A stretch of DNA of 5,503 bases from assembly GCA_027443745.1 (NCBI GenBank), contig DAIAZB010000136.1, forward strand, positions 1-5,503, given 5' to 3'. This document shows, piece by piece, positions 1 through 5,377 of the stretch (position 1 is the first letter of the stretch; every line of letters begins with the position of its first letter). This DNA is from Thiomonas sp. (GTDB taxonomy: Bacteria > Pseudomonadota > Gammaproteobacteria > Burkholderiales > Burkholderiaceae). The notes below the pieces were generated by a model, which made no database searches, was not told where the DNA came from, and saw nothing but the letters and a program-made list of their open reading frames with translations. The position numbers and the translations under genes are program-made.

Positions 1-986
1 GGCAAGACCGACAACTGTCGGGTCGCGGTGAGCCTGTCGCTGGCGACGGACTCGAACAGCCTGCCCTTGGCCTATCAGCTCTACCTGCCGGCCGAGTGGA
101 CCGACGATCCTAAGCGGTGCGCCGAGGCTGGCGTTCCCGCGTCGGTGGGCTTCCTGACCAAGAACCAGATCGCCGCCGCGCAGATCCGGGCCGCGGTCGC
201 CGCCAAGGTGCCGCGGGGCGTGGTGCTGGGCGATGCCGCCTACGGCGATGACTGCGCGCTTCGCGATGAGATGAGTGAGCAAGAGCTGCTCTACGCGCTG
301 GGTATCCGGCCGCTCACCACGGTGTGGTGGGGCGCGCATCAACCGGCCACCGCCCCGCCGCCGGCGGCCACGGGTCGCCCCCGCGTACGAGTGGTGCGCG
401 ATGCGGCACATCCACCGATCAACGTGCGTGCCCTGGCGCAGGCGCTGCCGGCGCGTGCGTATCGCACCATCGCCTGGCGACAGGGCTCAGCAGAAACATT
501 GTCCGGTCGCTTTGCCCGCGTGCGCGTGGTCACCGCCCACGACGACCGCGCACGGGATCCCGAATGGCTGGTCATCGAATGGCCTCGCGGCGACGCCGAA
601 CCGCTTCGCTACTGGCTGTCGACGCTGCCTGAAGAAACGACCTTCAAGGCACTCATCGGCATCATCAAAGGCCGTTGGCGCATCGAGCGGGACTACCTGG
701 AACTCAAGCAGGAACTCGGCCTGGGCCACTACGAAGGACGCAACTGGCGCGGCTTTCATCACCACGCCAGCCTGTGCATCGCCGCCTATGGCTTTTTGAC
801 CCTGGAGCGCCTGCGCGGCAGTAAAAAAACCGTGATCGACTCAAAGCACCTGCCGTACCCGAAGGCCTCCGCCCGCGCGGGCTCGGGTCCATGCAGCGCC
901 ACCTGCCGTGGTCGATCGCCACCACGCGCTTTCGCCTCGCCCGCGTCATCGCACGACATCTGTCCCAGAAACTCGCGCGCTGCTAG
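1..986 (+). pseudogene. IS701-family transposase, 5' partial and frameshifted
   Basis: This is a DDE transposase that would cut and rejoin the ends of its insertion sequence. The reading frame is open from base 1 without a start, so the N-terminal part lies off the window. Visible family features are DNCRVAVSLSLA at the left edge, LPAEWTDDP, the block VVLGDAAYGDD (second catalytic Asp at about 232-234), and WRIERDYLELKQELGLGHYEGR with the probable catalytic Glu at 712-714. After LPYP, near 855, the frame loses family-like sequence. Reading one base back gives VPEGLRPRG then MQRHLPWSIATTRFRLARVI and a stop at 984-986, which is the expected IS701 C-terminus. A single-base loss in what was probably CCGGTACCC explains this. 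The original frame stays open to 1506, but beyond 855 that translation is artefactual. The enzyme is probably inactive. Family assignment is strong; the exact IS name is not determined. Confidence 0.88.
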
Positions 987-990
987 TCAA
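1..990 (+). mobile_element. Right part of an IS701-family insertion sequence
   Basis: The element is represented by its truncated transposase gene, running left to right. The left end is outside the window. The right terminal inverted repeat should lie shortly after the transposase stop at 986, but I cannot place it without the partner repeat. The end given here is therefore approximate. Confidence 0.6.
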
Positions 991-1506
991 GCTCGACAAC
1001 GAGATCAAGGCCATCAACACGCGCCTGCGTCAGCTCGATCCGCTCACGCCCTCCGGTCGCCATCGCAAGGAGCAATTCGACCTCTCGGCTCTGCTGCAGA
1101 CGATCCTGCACGGCTACGAGGCGCGTTTCGATCGACATTCGGGGACTTACGTGACGCCGACGCAGATGCGCCTTTGGCCGGGCTCGTTCTGCAGGGACAT
1201 GCCGTCCAGCGCGCCAAGGATCGGGGCAAAGACAAGCCGCATGAACTGCATCTGGACTTGGCGTCACTGGGTGAACTGCTCACAACCCACGGTGCCGCGC
1301 TCGATTCTGGTGTCGTCGCCTTGTTGGCCGGTATTTCTCTCAAGCAGGAGAGCAAACAGGACGTGGGGGCAAAGGCCGTGTGCCGCTACTGCGCGGCACC
1401 TCCCAAAAACGCGGGCAATGCTCGCACTATACTGGCGTATTCGCGTTTGTTGCAGGATGAGCGGAACGCCGACAAGCTCGTCCTGTTTTTATGGAGCGCC
1501 ACCTGA
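987..1506 (+). pseudogene. Remnant of an unrecognised gene with a frame switch
   Basis: I do not recognise this sequence. From about 987 to 1138 the most protein-like reading is frame 2, with LVKLDNEIKAINTRLRQLD and FDLSALLQTILHGYEARFDR, which looks like amphipathic helices. From about 1138 onward frame 1 looks better, with LRDADADAPLAGLVLQGHAV, KPHELHLDLASLGELLTTHG and VVALLAGISLKQESKQDV, ending at the TGA at 1504-1506. Joining the two needs one missing base at the T near 1138 (FDRH then FGDLRD). The simplest reading is the 3' part of a gene cut off by the IS701 element on its left and later frameshifted. It could also be two unrelated fragments. No start codon or ribosome binding site can be assigned. 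The last stretch (about 1380-1506) is less convincing as protein. Confidence 0.4.
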
Positions 1507-1556
1507 CGCCAGCGAAGATGGGCTAAGTGGCCATGCTATTCCCCTCAGGCCGCCGC

Positions 1557-1579
1557 AGAGGTGCTGATTCTGCTCCTCT
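1557..1579. other. Imperfect hairpin downstream of the DGQHR gene
   Basis: AGAGGTGC (1557-1564) pairs with GCTCCTCT (1572-1579) apart from one mismatch, around a 7-nt loop. It lies about 25 bases beyond the stop of the - strand DGQHR gene and could help end that transcript. There is no T-run on either strand, so it is not a classical intrinsic terminator. Confidence 0.35.
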
Positions 1580-1604
1580 TGTGTGATGTCCAAGTATTGG
1601 CCGG

Positions 1605-2870
1605 TTACGGGGCGATGCGCTTTGGTAAGGTAGCCCGCTCGTTGCCAGACTCTTTGCGGTACTTCTTGAGCAACATCGAGTCACTCAACTTTGAATAGTC
1701 ACCCAAGGTGTGCAACAAGATCTCCCGGAGGGTGGCCTTGTGTGCGTTGGTGATGGTCCTGCGCGACGAATCCCACATGAGCCCCTTGTAGGGGGTGGCG
1801 GTCAGTTCACGTGGCAGGACAGCCGCCCGCTTGACGGCGGCATCGAGTGACATCTTCGCCGTCAACCGAGCAACTACGCGCGTCATGACCTCCAACCCGA
1901 TCGGACGAAACATCACGTTACCGCCATGCGAGCCCCGATGCTTTGATGTGATGCGTGATGGATCTGTCGCTGAAAAGAACGCTTTCAGTTCCGGGAAGTA
2001 ACATTTAAGCAGTTCGAAGTAACGCAAGGCGTAGGCGAAGTACTGATCCAGCTTCGAATCCTCTGGACGTTCCCGACACAGATCGCCCCGGTTCGCCTTC
2101 AACCCCCATCTGGAGGTAGTGAACAGAATCGACAGCACGTCGTACAGCGTGCCAATGGTAGTCAGCGCTGTGGTGTTGTTGACCGGCATGTTGTTGCTGG
2201 CCACGAACGCGACACGCTCTCCACCGAAATAATTTGTGTTCTCGATCAATCGACGAATGCAGATCGCCATTACATCGTCTTCGTCCAGCGCGATGATGTC
2301 GCCCTTGGAAACGGGACGCGCCGTCTTGTTAAGTGTCGTAAACAGGCGCCTCGTTCGCTCCAAACCTGCCTTGGTTACCGCGTGCGCGACAAAGATGACT
2401 GACACCTCGTCGTAGGGGTCTTGGTCGAGGCCTTTCTCGAATGCCTTCTTTATGCCGGCCAGCCGATGCTGGCCATCGAGCGCGAACAACTTTTCGTCCC
2501 CGTGCAGGGTCAGAAAACCCACCGAGGAAACGGTCGCCTCGTCTAGATTGTTGAGTTCGTGGCCCGTGCTCTTCTGTTGAACCGTGTCAACGGCGTGCCA
2601 ATTGGGACGCCCCCCATAAGTAGCAACTACGAGTGAGTTGAAGAACCGCTCCTCTTGGTTCTTCAAGTAGTTTGCGATCTGTCCGCCGCGGTTCAACTGG
2701 AGCTGTCGCTGGATCATGTTGGAGAGCTGTTCGCTTTTGTGCACCTCCCTGGCGAAATGCACACGTTCGCTCAGTTCTTTCAGACTCATCAGGCTCGAGT
2801 AATAGATCCAGTTGCCCATGACCCCGCGAAGCGCGGGTAGAATGATCTTGGCGCCCTTGGACGTCTTCAT
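1605..2870 (-). CDS. DGQHR-domain protein (DndB/ParB-like superfamily)
   Basis: This 421-aa protein carries the signature that names the DGQHR family. LFALDGQHRLAGIKKAF lies at residues 128-144 with DGQHR at 132-136. It is followed by VSVIFVAHA (157-164) and RRLFTTLNKTARPVSKGDII (174-192), the family's R-LFT-LN-A-V-ALDE block. Before the motif, GGQIANYLKNQEERFFNSLV (62-81) also fits the family. Related proteins include DndB of the DNA phosphorothioation (Dnd) system, a DNA-binding regulator; the motif resembles the DGxHR region of ParB-like folds. What this member binds or cleaves is unknown. The start was chosen because its ATG overlaps the upstream GIY-YIG stop (ATGA) and is preceded by AGAAGG at 2883-2878. 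The open frame extends further upstream, but that is the shadow of the neighbouring gene. The C-terminal half (200-421) has no feature I recognise. No signal peptide or membrane segment is obvious. Base composition looks more A/T-rich than the flanking transposase, consistent with acquisition by transfer. Confidence 0.88.
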   Translation of the reverse strand: MKTSKGAKIILPALRGVMGNWIYYSSLMSLKELSERVHFAREVHKSEQLSNMIQRQLQLNRGGQIANYLKNQEERFFNSLVVATYGGRPNWHAVDTVQQKSTGHELNNLDEATVSSVGFLTLHGDEKLFALDGQHRLAGIKKAFEKGLDQDPYDEVSVIFVAHAVTKAGLERTRRLFTTLNKTARPVSKGDIIALDEDDVMAICIRRLIENTNYFGGERVAFVASNNMPVNNTTALTTIGTLYDVLSILFTTSRWGLKANRGDLCRERPEDSKLDQYFAYALRYFELLKCYFPELKAFFSATDPSRITSKHRGSHGGNVMFRPIGLEVMTRVVARLTAKMSLDAAVKRAAVLPRELTATPYKGLMWDSSRRTITNAHKATLREILLHTLGDYSKLSDSMLLKKYRKESGNERATLPKRIAP

Positions 2871-3397
2871 TTGAAGGCCTTCTGCATGTTCTTGGTGGTC
2901 GCCTCGACGTCGCCTCGGGAGTACGGAGGCATCAGGGCGCCATTGAGTTCTCTTTCGAGTTGTTTGAGATCGCTGTTGGAAACAGAATCGTCGACCGCAA
3001 CATAGAACAGGTGCAGGACGTCGCGCCAATTTCCGATAGCGAATGCGATGCCCTGCCTCGCTTTGATCAGCTTCTTCGCGTTCAAATAGTCCCCGCATCG
3101 ACTTCGCAGCGACCGATTCGAGTCACGTCCGGCAATGCCGATGTACAGAACGTAGCCGTGCTGGGGTAGAGCGCTGTTAGGCTCGCAAAGCACTAAGGCG
3201 TAGACACCGCGCTTGTCGTTCGGCAGTTTCTTGAACTCCGCCTTGTCGAACTTGATCGAGTGCCAAGCCAGTCCGGCGACGCAGTAGGTGCTGGAGCGCA
3301 GGGTCTTCGGCGAGATGGTGAACTCGAGCCGGTAGTTCCCGATCATCTTGTTGGCTTGCATAGCAAAGTCCGCCAACTCATCTGTCTTTGGTGGCAT
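2867..3397 (-). CDS. GIY-YIG nuclease-domain protein
   Basis: A 176-aa protein whose middle and C-terminus form a GIY-YIG endonuclease-like domain. RGVYALVL (63-70) is the GIY strand and YVLYIGIAG (82-90) the YIG strand. LRSRCGDYL (97-105) supplies the helix with the catalytic-type arginine (R98 or R100). LERELNGALMPPYS (147-160) supplies the metal-binding glutamate (probably E150, possibly E148) in the usual E-x6-P-P pattern. The position usually held by Asn after the prolines is Ser160. The main catalytic residues are therefore present, so DNA cleavage is plausible. Residues 1-60 have no recognised domain. The start is the ATG at 3397-3395, preceded by AGGGG about 9 bases upstream, but this Shine-Dalgarno lies inside an IS3-type terminal repeat, so the native start may have been altered. 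The gene overlaps the DGQHR gene by 4 nt, implying joint function. Known GIY-YIG proteins include UvrC, homing nucleases and restriction enzymes; none of these names fits specifically. Confidence 0.82.
   Translation of the reverse strand: MPPKTDELADFAMQANKMIGNYRLEFTISPKTLRSSTYCVAGLAWHSIKFDKAEFKKLPNDKRGVYALVLCEPNSALPQHGYVLYIGIAGRDSNRSLRSRCGDYLNAKKLIKARQGIAFAIGNWRDVLHLFYVAVDDSVSNSDLKQLERELNGALMPPYSRGDVEATTKNMQKAFK
2878..2883 (-). promoter_or_regulatory. Ribosome binding site and ATGA coupling for the DGQHR gene
   Basis: On the - strand AGAAGG stands 7 bases before the ATG at 2870-2868. That ATG overlaps the TGA stop of the GIY-YIG gene (2869-2867). This fixes the start and indicates translational coupling with roughly matched amounts of the two proteins. 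Confidence 0.7.
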
Positions 3398-3398
3398 G

Positions 3399-3515
3399 TG
3401 ATCTTGCCCCTGTTTCGCAGACACCCGTCTAAGCGACATTGGATAGCTCGAACTGTTCCGGGCTGAGATAGCCCAAGGTCGAGTGGAGCCGGGTTCGATT
3501 GTACCGTATCGGCGC
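3399..3515 (-). mobile_element. Remnant of an IS3-family insertion sequence (transposase end plus terminal repeat)
   Basis: A short IS3-family scar is left between two genes of the - strand unit. The transposase end is described separately. Beyond its stop, the sequence at 3399-3425 (beginning TGATCTTGCCCC, containing TTTCGCAGACACC) looks like an IS3-type terminal inverted repeat. The terminus would be at about 3399, one base from the GIY-YIG start codon. The rest of the element is missing and its inner breakpoint is uncertain, between about 3510 and 3540. Confidence 0.7.
3429..3515 (-). pseudogene. IS3-family transposase OrfB, C-terminal fragment
   Basis: Read on the - strand this gives YNRTRLHSTLGYLSPEQFE followed by LSNVA and a TAG stop at 3431-3429. 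That is the typical C-terminal signature of IS3-family OrfB (integrase-type DDE transposase). Homology appears to stop just upstream at about IRYN; further upstream the same frame has no family-like sequence and meets a stop. Only about 27 residues survive and no catalytic residues remain, so the fragment is inactive. Confidence 0.85.
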
Positions 3516-3663
3516 AGGCATGATCTCCTCGAATCGGGGAGATCGAGAGATGACGCACGATGCGCCAGGGAGGGCCTCTGGTGCTGGCCCTGATCACCTC
3601 GAAGGCGAAGCGTGCTCAGTCGAAACTGTGGGCGCCGAGGATCACCAAGTCGCGTCGCCACTC
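3516..3663. other. Intergenic stretch of uncertain origin
   Basis: Apart from the inverted repeat at 3522-3544 I see no credible gene here. Open frames exist on both strands, but they change character along the stretch and lack ribosome binding sites. It is probably debris from the IS insertion plus the original gap between the 358-aa gene and the GIY-YIG gene. Confidence 0.45.
3522..3544. repeat. Inverted repeat GATCTCC-N9-GGAGATC
   Basis: Perfect 7-bp arms at 3522-3528 and 3538-3544 flank a 9-base spacer. The repeat lies downstream of the 358-aa gene, just outside the recognisable IS3 remnant. There is no T-run after it on the - strand, so a terminator is not well supported. It may mark the IS breakpoint or be a protein site. 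Confidence 0.5.
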
Positions 3664-4740
3664 CTATTCGGGTAACCCAAAGTGTCGGCTCAGTTCCGCC
3701 ACGGAAATCTTTTCTTCGTCACCGTGCAGAGTTTCGAATTGCCGGATGGCGAAGTGGAAGTGACGGGCCTGTCTGCCCTTGGAATACAACTCGTAGAGCG
3801 CAGTTCGGTGTTTGAGGAGCCACCGCAGTTCGTCGTTTAGGGGGACGATGGGCGCCTTGCCCGGGTGTACAGCTCCGCTGGACCTCGCGCGAGCATGGAA
3901 GTCCGGGATGACATCGCCAACGATCGCTTCATGCAGAACCTCTTGAGGTGTTTGCGATCGCTGGGGCGCGGTTCGTCGATCACGGCGAAAAGTTGTGAAG
4001 TTGCTGTCGAAAGGCGGGCTCCAGTCGCTTCGGAACAGGCGCTTATCAACCAGACGCGCGATGTCTTCGCCTAGATCCTTGGGGATATTGAAGGATTGCA
4101 AGGTGTTGCGCAGCGCGTCGCGCGCAGCGCCCAGATATGAGTTTGCCTCAAGCAATTCGAGGCGGTCCATTGCATCCCGAAACGCGCCAACCAGCACTGC
4201 AACCAGATCCAGGGTAGGCGACTGCAGCCGTTCGCGCAGCCATCGTGTGGCATCTCCGTCCCAGGGACGAAACGCGGGTTCGGCGGGCATCAACCAAGCG
4301 CCGACAGAGCGAAGCGGGTATTCGGACTGGTACAGGCCCAGTCGAGTCAACAGAGTGCGTTGGATCTCGAACTGATCTGCGCGATCAGGCGCAGGCGGGG
4401 AAAGTAGTCGCCAAAATGGCGATTCGAAAGCCTCGCGAATGCCCTCGAATTCGGGGTGATGGTCGACCAGGGCCACCAGATCGGCTCCGTGACTTTCGCG
4501 ATCCGTTCCGTCACTTTTGTTCTTCGCCTTCGGGCAAGGTGAAATCCCGAGTCTCGCCACGTGCCAGAGTTTTCGCGGCCTTGGCGCATCAGGATGGTCT
4601 TCCAGCGACAGCAGTTTGGTATCCAGCGCGTCCCATGAGAGATGGGCACGGCGGTAAACGGCATGGCCCCAACACCGGTTGCGCAGTGCCGATGCAAGGT
4701 CGCTACGTGGCCGCCCAACAGGGCGGGGAGCAAGCTTCAT
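3664..4740 (-). CDS. Unrecognised 358-aa protein with GRPR-type N-terminus
   Basis: I do not recognise the family. The N-terminus MKLAPRPVGRPRSDL holds a PxGRPR core like an AT-hook, suggesting minor-groove DNA contact. It is followed by a Trp/Arg-rich segment (RNRCWGHAVYRRAHL, 20-34) and RPRKLWHVARLGISP (54-68). Residues 175-235 look helical (LDLVAVLVGAF, AARDALRNTL), and ISVAELSRHFGLPE at the end resembles half of a helix-turn-helix. There is no signal peptide, clear membrane segment, Walker motif or nuclease motif. The start at 4740-4738 is the only internal Met in the N-terminal part. The frame extends to 4881, but that part translates the tandem repeats and overlaps the divergent gene. 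No strong Shine-Dalgarno precedes 4740. It is first in the - strand unit and is separated from the GIY-YIG gene by the IS3 scar, so it was probably once in the same operon. It has coherent coding character throughout. Confidence 0.75.
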   Translation of the reverse strand: MKLAPRPVGRPRSDLASALRNRCWGHAVYRRAHLSWDALDTKLLSLEDHPDAPRPRKLWHVARLGISPCPKAKNKSDGTDRESHGADLVALVDHHPEFEGIREAFESPFWRLLSPPAPDRADQFEIQRTLLTRLGLYQSEYPLRSVGAWLMPAEPAFRPWDGDATRWLRERLQSPTLDLVAVLVGAFRDAMDRLELLEANSYLGAARDALRNTLQSFNIPKDLGEDIARLVDKRLFRSDWSPPFDSNFTTFRRDRRTAPQRSQTPQEVLHEAIVGDVIPDFHARARSSGAVHPGKAPIVPLNDELRWLLKHRTALYELYSKGRQARHFHFAIRQFETLHGDEEKISVAELSRHFGLPE

Positions 4741-4743
4741 ATG

Positions 4744-4768
4744 TTGGAAACCAAATGAGCTGATTTGG
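4744..4768. promoter_or_regulatory. Nested dyads, candidate operator upstream of the 358-aa gene
   Basis: CCAAATGAGCTGATTTGG at 4751-4768 is palindromic except for one symmetric G/G pair. It overlaps a second, smaller dyad, TTGG-AAA-CCAA, at 4744-4754. It sits directly before the start codon at 4740, where a bound repressor would block expression. A regulator is plausible (the small HTH protein is transcribed divergently), but the pairing is inferred. No convincing -35/-10 pair was found. Confidence 0.45.
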
Positions 4769-4810
4769 TGTGCTTTAAGTATTCCATAGCCCCAGCCAGA
4801 CTGCAGCCAT

Positions 4811-4850
4811 AGGCGGCCACTGGCGGCCACTGGCGCCCACTGGCGGCCAG
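4811..4850. repeat. Four tandem 10-bp repeats (TGGCGGCCAC)
   Basis: Four consecutive decamers are aGGCGGCCAC, TGGCGGCCAC, TGGCGcCCAC and TGGCGGCCAg. The unit contains TGGC-G-GCCA, itself a dyad around one central base, so the block presents a phased array of half-sites one helical turn apart. It ends a few bases before the ribosome binding site of the small DNA-binding gene, in the divergent intergenic region. Iteron-like binding by a regulator or replication/excision protein is possible. Confidence 0.75.
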
Positions 4851-4854
4851 CGAC

Positions 4855-4859
4855 GGGAG
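4855..4859 (+). promoter_or_regulatory. Ribosome binding site that decides a TTG start
   Basis: GGGAG lies 6 bases before the TTG at 4866 and supports that codon as the start of the 78-aa gene. The GTG at 4859 is in another frame and overlaps this site, so it is not chosen. Confidence 0.65.
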
Positions 4860-4865
4860 TGTCAG

Positions 4866-5102
4866 TTGAAACGTTCTTCACCCGATGTCATCGAGACGGC
4901 TCTACTGGCGCAGTACGGGGAGCTGATGACGGGGGAAAGCCTACGCCGGGCGCTGGGCTATCGCAGCGAGCGCACGTTCCAGCGGGCGATCAAGACCAGG
5001 ACCGTTCCGGTCCCGGTGGTGGCACTGCCTGGCCGGCGGGGACGGTTTGCCAGAACGCGCGACGTGGCGGCGTGGTTGCGCGATGTCGCCCGATCGGACT
5101 AG
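4866..5102 (+). CDS. Small excisionase/AlpA-like DNA-binding protein
   Basis: A 78-aa basic protein read from a TTG start with GGGAG 6 bases upstream. Residues 20-72 look like a winged helix-turn-helix of the AlpA/excisionase (MerR-like) type. LMTGESLRRALGYRS (20-34) and TFQRAIK (37-43) form the helices, VPVPVVALPGRRGRFAR (47-63) the wing or basic loop, and DVAAWLRDV (66-74) the closing helix with the Trp-Leu often seen in this class. Such proteins bind DNA at element ends or promoters and control excision or transcription of plasmids, prophages and integrative elements. The gene is transcribed away from the three-gene - strand unit. The tandem 10-bp repeats lie directly upstream and a perfect dyad lies downstream, both possible binding sites. 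No recombinase gene is in view. Function is inferred from fold-like pattern only. Confidence 0.68.
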   Translation: MKRSSPDVIETALLAQYGELMTGESLRRALGYRSERTFQRAIKTRTVPVPVVALPGRRGRFARTRDVAAWLRDVARSD

Positions 5103-5126
5103 CAACAGCCTGTTTCCCCACTTGTG

Positions 5127-5149
5127 AAGGAGAGCCCGCGATGCCCTGA
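5127..5149 (+). other. Strong ribosome binding site followed by a two-codon ORF
   Basis: AAGGAG (5127-5132) stands 8 bases before ATG CCC TGA (5141-5149). The spacing is ideal, but the ORF encodes only Met-Pro. It may be a start-stop regulatory element, the stub of a gene broken by frameshift, or chance. A six-codon ATG ORF (5154-5174) follows without its own site. Confidence 0.35.
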
Positions 5150-5166
5150 CGCCATGTCCATCCGCA

Positions 5167-5185
5167 ACATGTAATCGCTACATGT
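5167..5185. promoter_or_regulatory. Perfect inverted repeat ACATGTA-N5-TACATGT, operator candidate
   Basis: Two exact 7-bp arms (5167-5173 and 5179-5185) surround ATCGC. TGTA-N5-TACA geometry is typical for dimeric helix-turn-helix repressors. It stands downstream of the small DNA-binding gene and about 190 bases before the CDS at 5378, so it could control that gene. The bound protein is unknown. Confidence 0.55.
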
Positions 5186-5195
5186 CTGGCCCTGG

Positions 5196-5240
5196 ATGCA
5201 GAACGGCCCGGAGAGGGTAGAACCTCGCCGGGCCGTGCAT
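5196..5240 (+). other. Stable GC-rich hairpin 1
   Basis: ACGGCCCGG (5203-5211) pairs perfectly with CCGGGCCGT (5228-5236). ATGC (5196-5199) and GCAT (5237-5240) extend the stem past a 3-nt bulge, and GAGG/CCTC can form an inner stem. No T-run follows, so this is a structured RNA element or DNA cruciform rather than a simple terminator. Confidence 0.6.
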
Positions 5241-5270
5241 GAGATGTCGACTGGGAAATCCGACGTCCGC

Positions 5271-5321
5271 ATCCTACCTCATCCCCCTCTCCAGTCAAGA
5301 GGTGAGGGCAGGTAGGATTTT
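5271..5321 (+). terminator. Hairpin 2 with short T-run, possible terminator
   Basis: ATCCTACCT (5271-5279) pairs exactly with AGGTAGGAT (5310-5318). Inside, CCTCT (5286-5290) pairs with AGAGG (5298-5302) around a 7-nt loop, with an internal bulge, and TTTT ends at 5321. It could end transcripts from the small DNA-binding gene or act as a leader element. The long imperfect stem and short T-run make a plain terminator uncertain. Confidence 0.45.
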
Positions 5322-5340
5322 GCCCTGGGGCTCCCTAAAC

Positions 5341-5361
5341 GCGCGCAGCGTTGCTGTGCGC
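5341..5361 (+). other. Hairpin 3, just before the CDS at 5378
   Basis: GCGCGCAGC (5341-5349) and GCTGTGCGC (5353-5361) form a 9-bp stem in RNA (one G-U pair) with a 3-nt GTT loop. It ends 4 bases before the GGAG ribosome binding site at 5366-5369, close enough to influence translation of the downstream gene. Confidence 0.5.
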
Positions 5362-5377
5362 ACACGGAGCACTCGCT

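Noticed and set aside
893..1505. 11-base direct repeat AGCGCCACCTG near 894 and 1495 as IS target duplication
   Set aside because: One copy lies inside the transposase coding part, so it cannot be a target-site duplication; probably coincidence.
908..1567. A continuous 219-aa + strand gene
   Set aside because: Its start is inside the transposase C-terminus, and after about 1138 another frame is more protein-like. It is at best part of a broken gene.
2871..3098. N-terminal extension of the DGQHR frame upstream of 2870
   Set aside because: It lies entirely inside the GIY-YIG gene in another frame, and its Arg-rich translation is unlike the family. The ATGA overlap start with AGAAGG is far better.
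3398..3661. N-terminal extension of the GIY-YIG frame
   Set aside because: It crosses the IS3 remnant in a frame different from that of the transposase and has low-complexity Arg/Ser-rich translation.
4811..4850. CRISPR array
   Set aside because: The units are 10-bp direct tandem repeats without spacers, and there are no cas genes.
4741..4881. N-terminal extension of the 358-aa gene to 4881
   Set aside because: It would translate the tandem decamers and overlap the divergent TTG-start gene. The Met at 4740 begins the conserved-looking basic N-terminus.
4859..5149. GTG-start 96-aa frame overlapping the small DNA-binding gene
   Set aside because: Gly/Arg-rich translation without domain pattern. 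The TTG frame has a clear HTH-like layout and the ribosome binding site.
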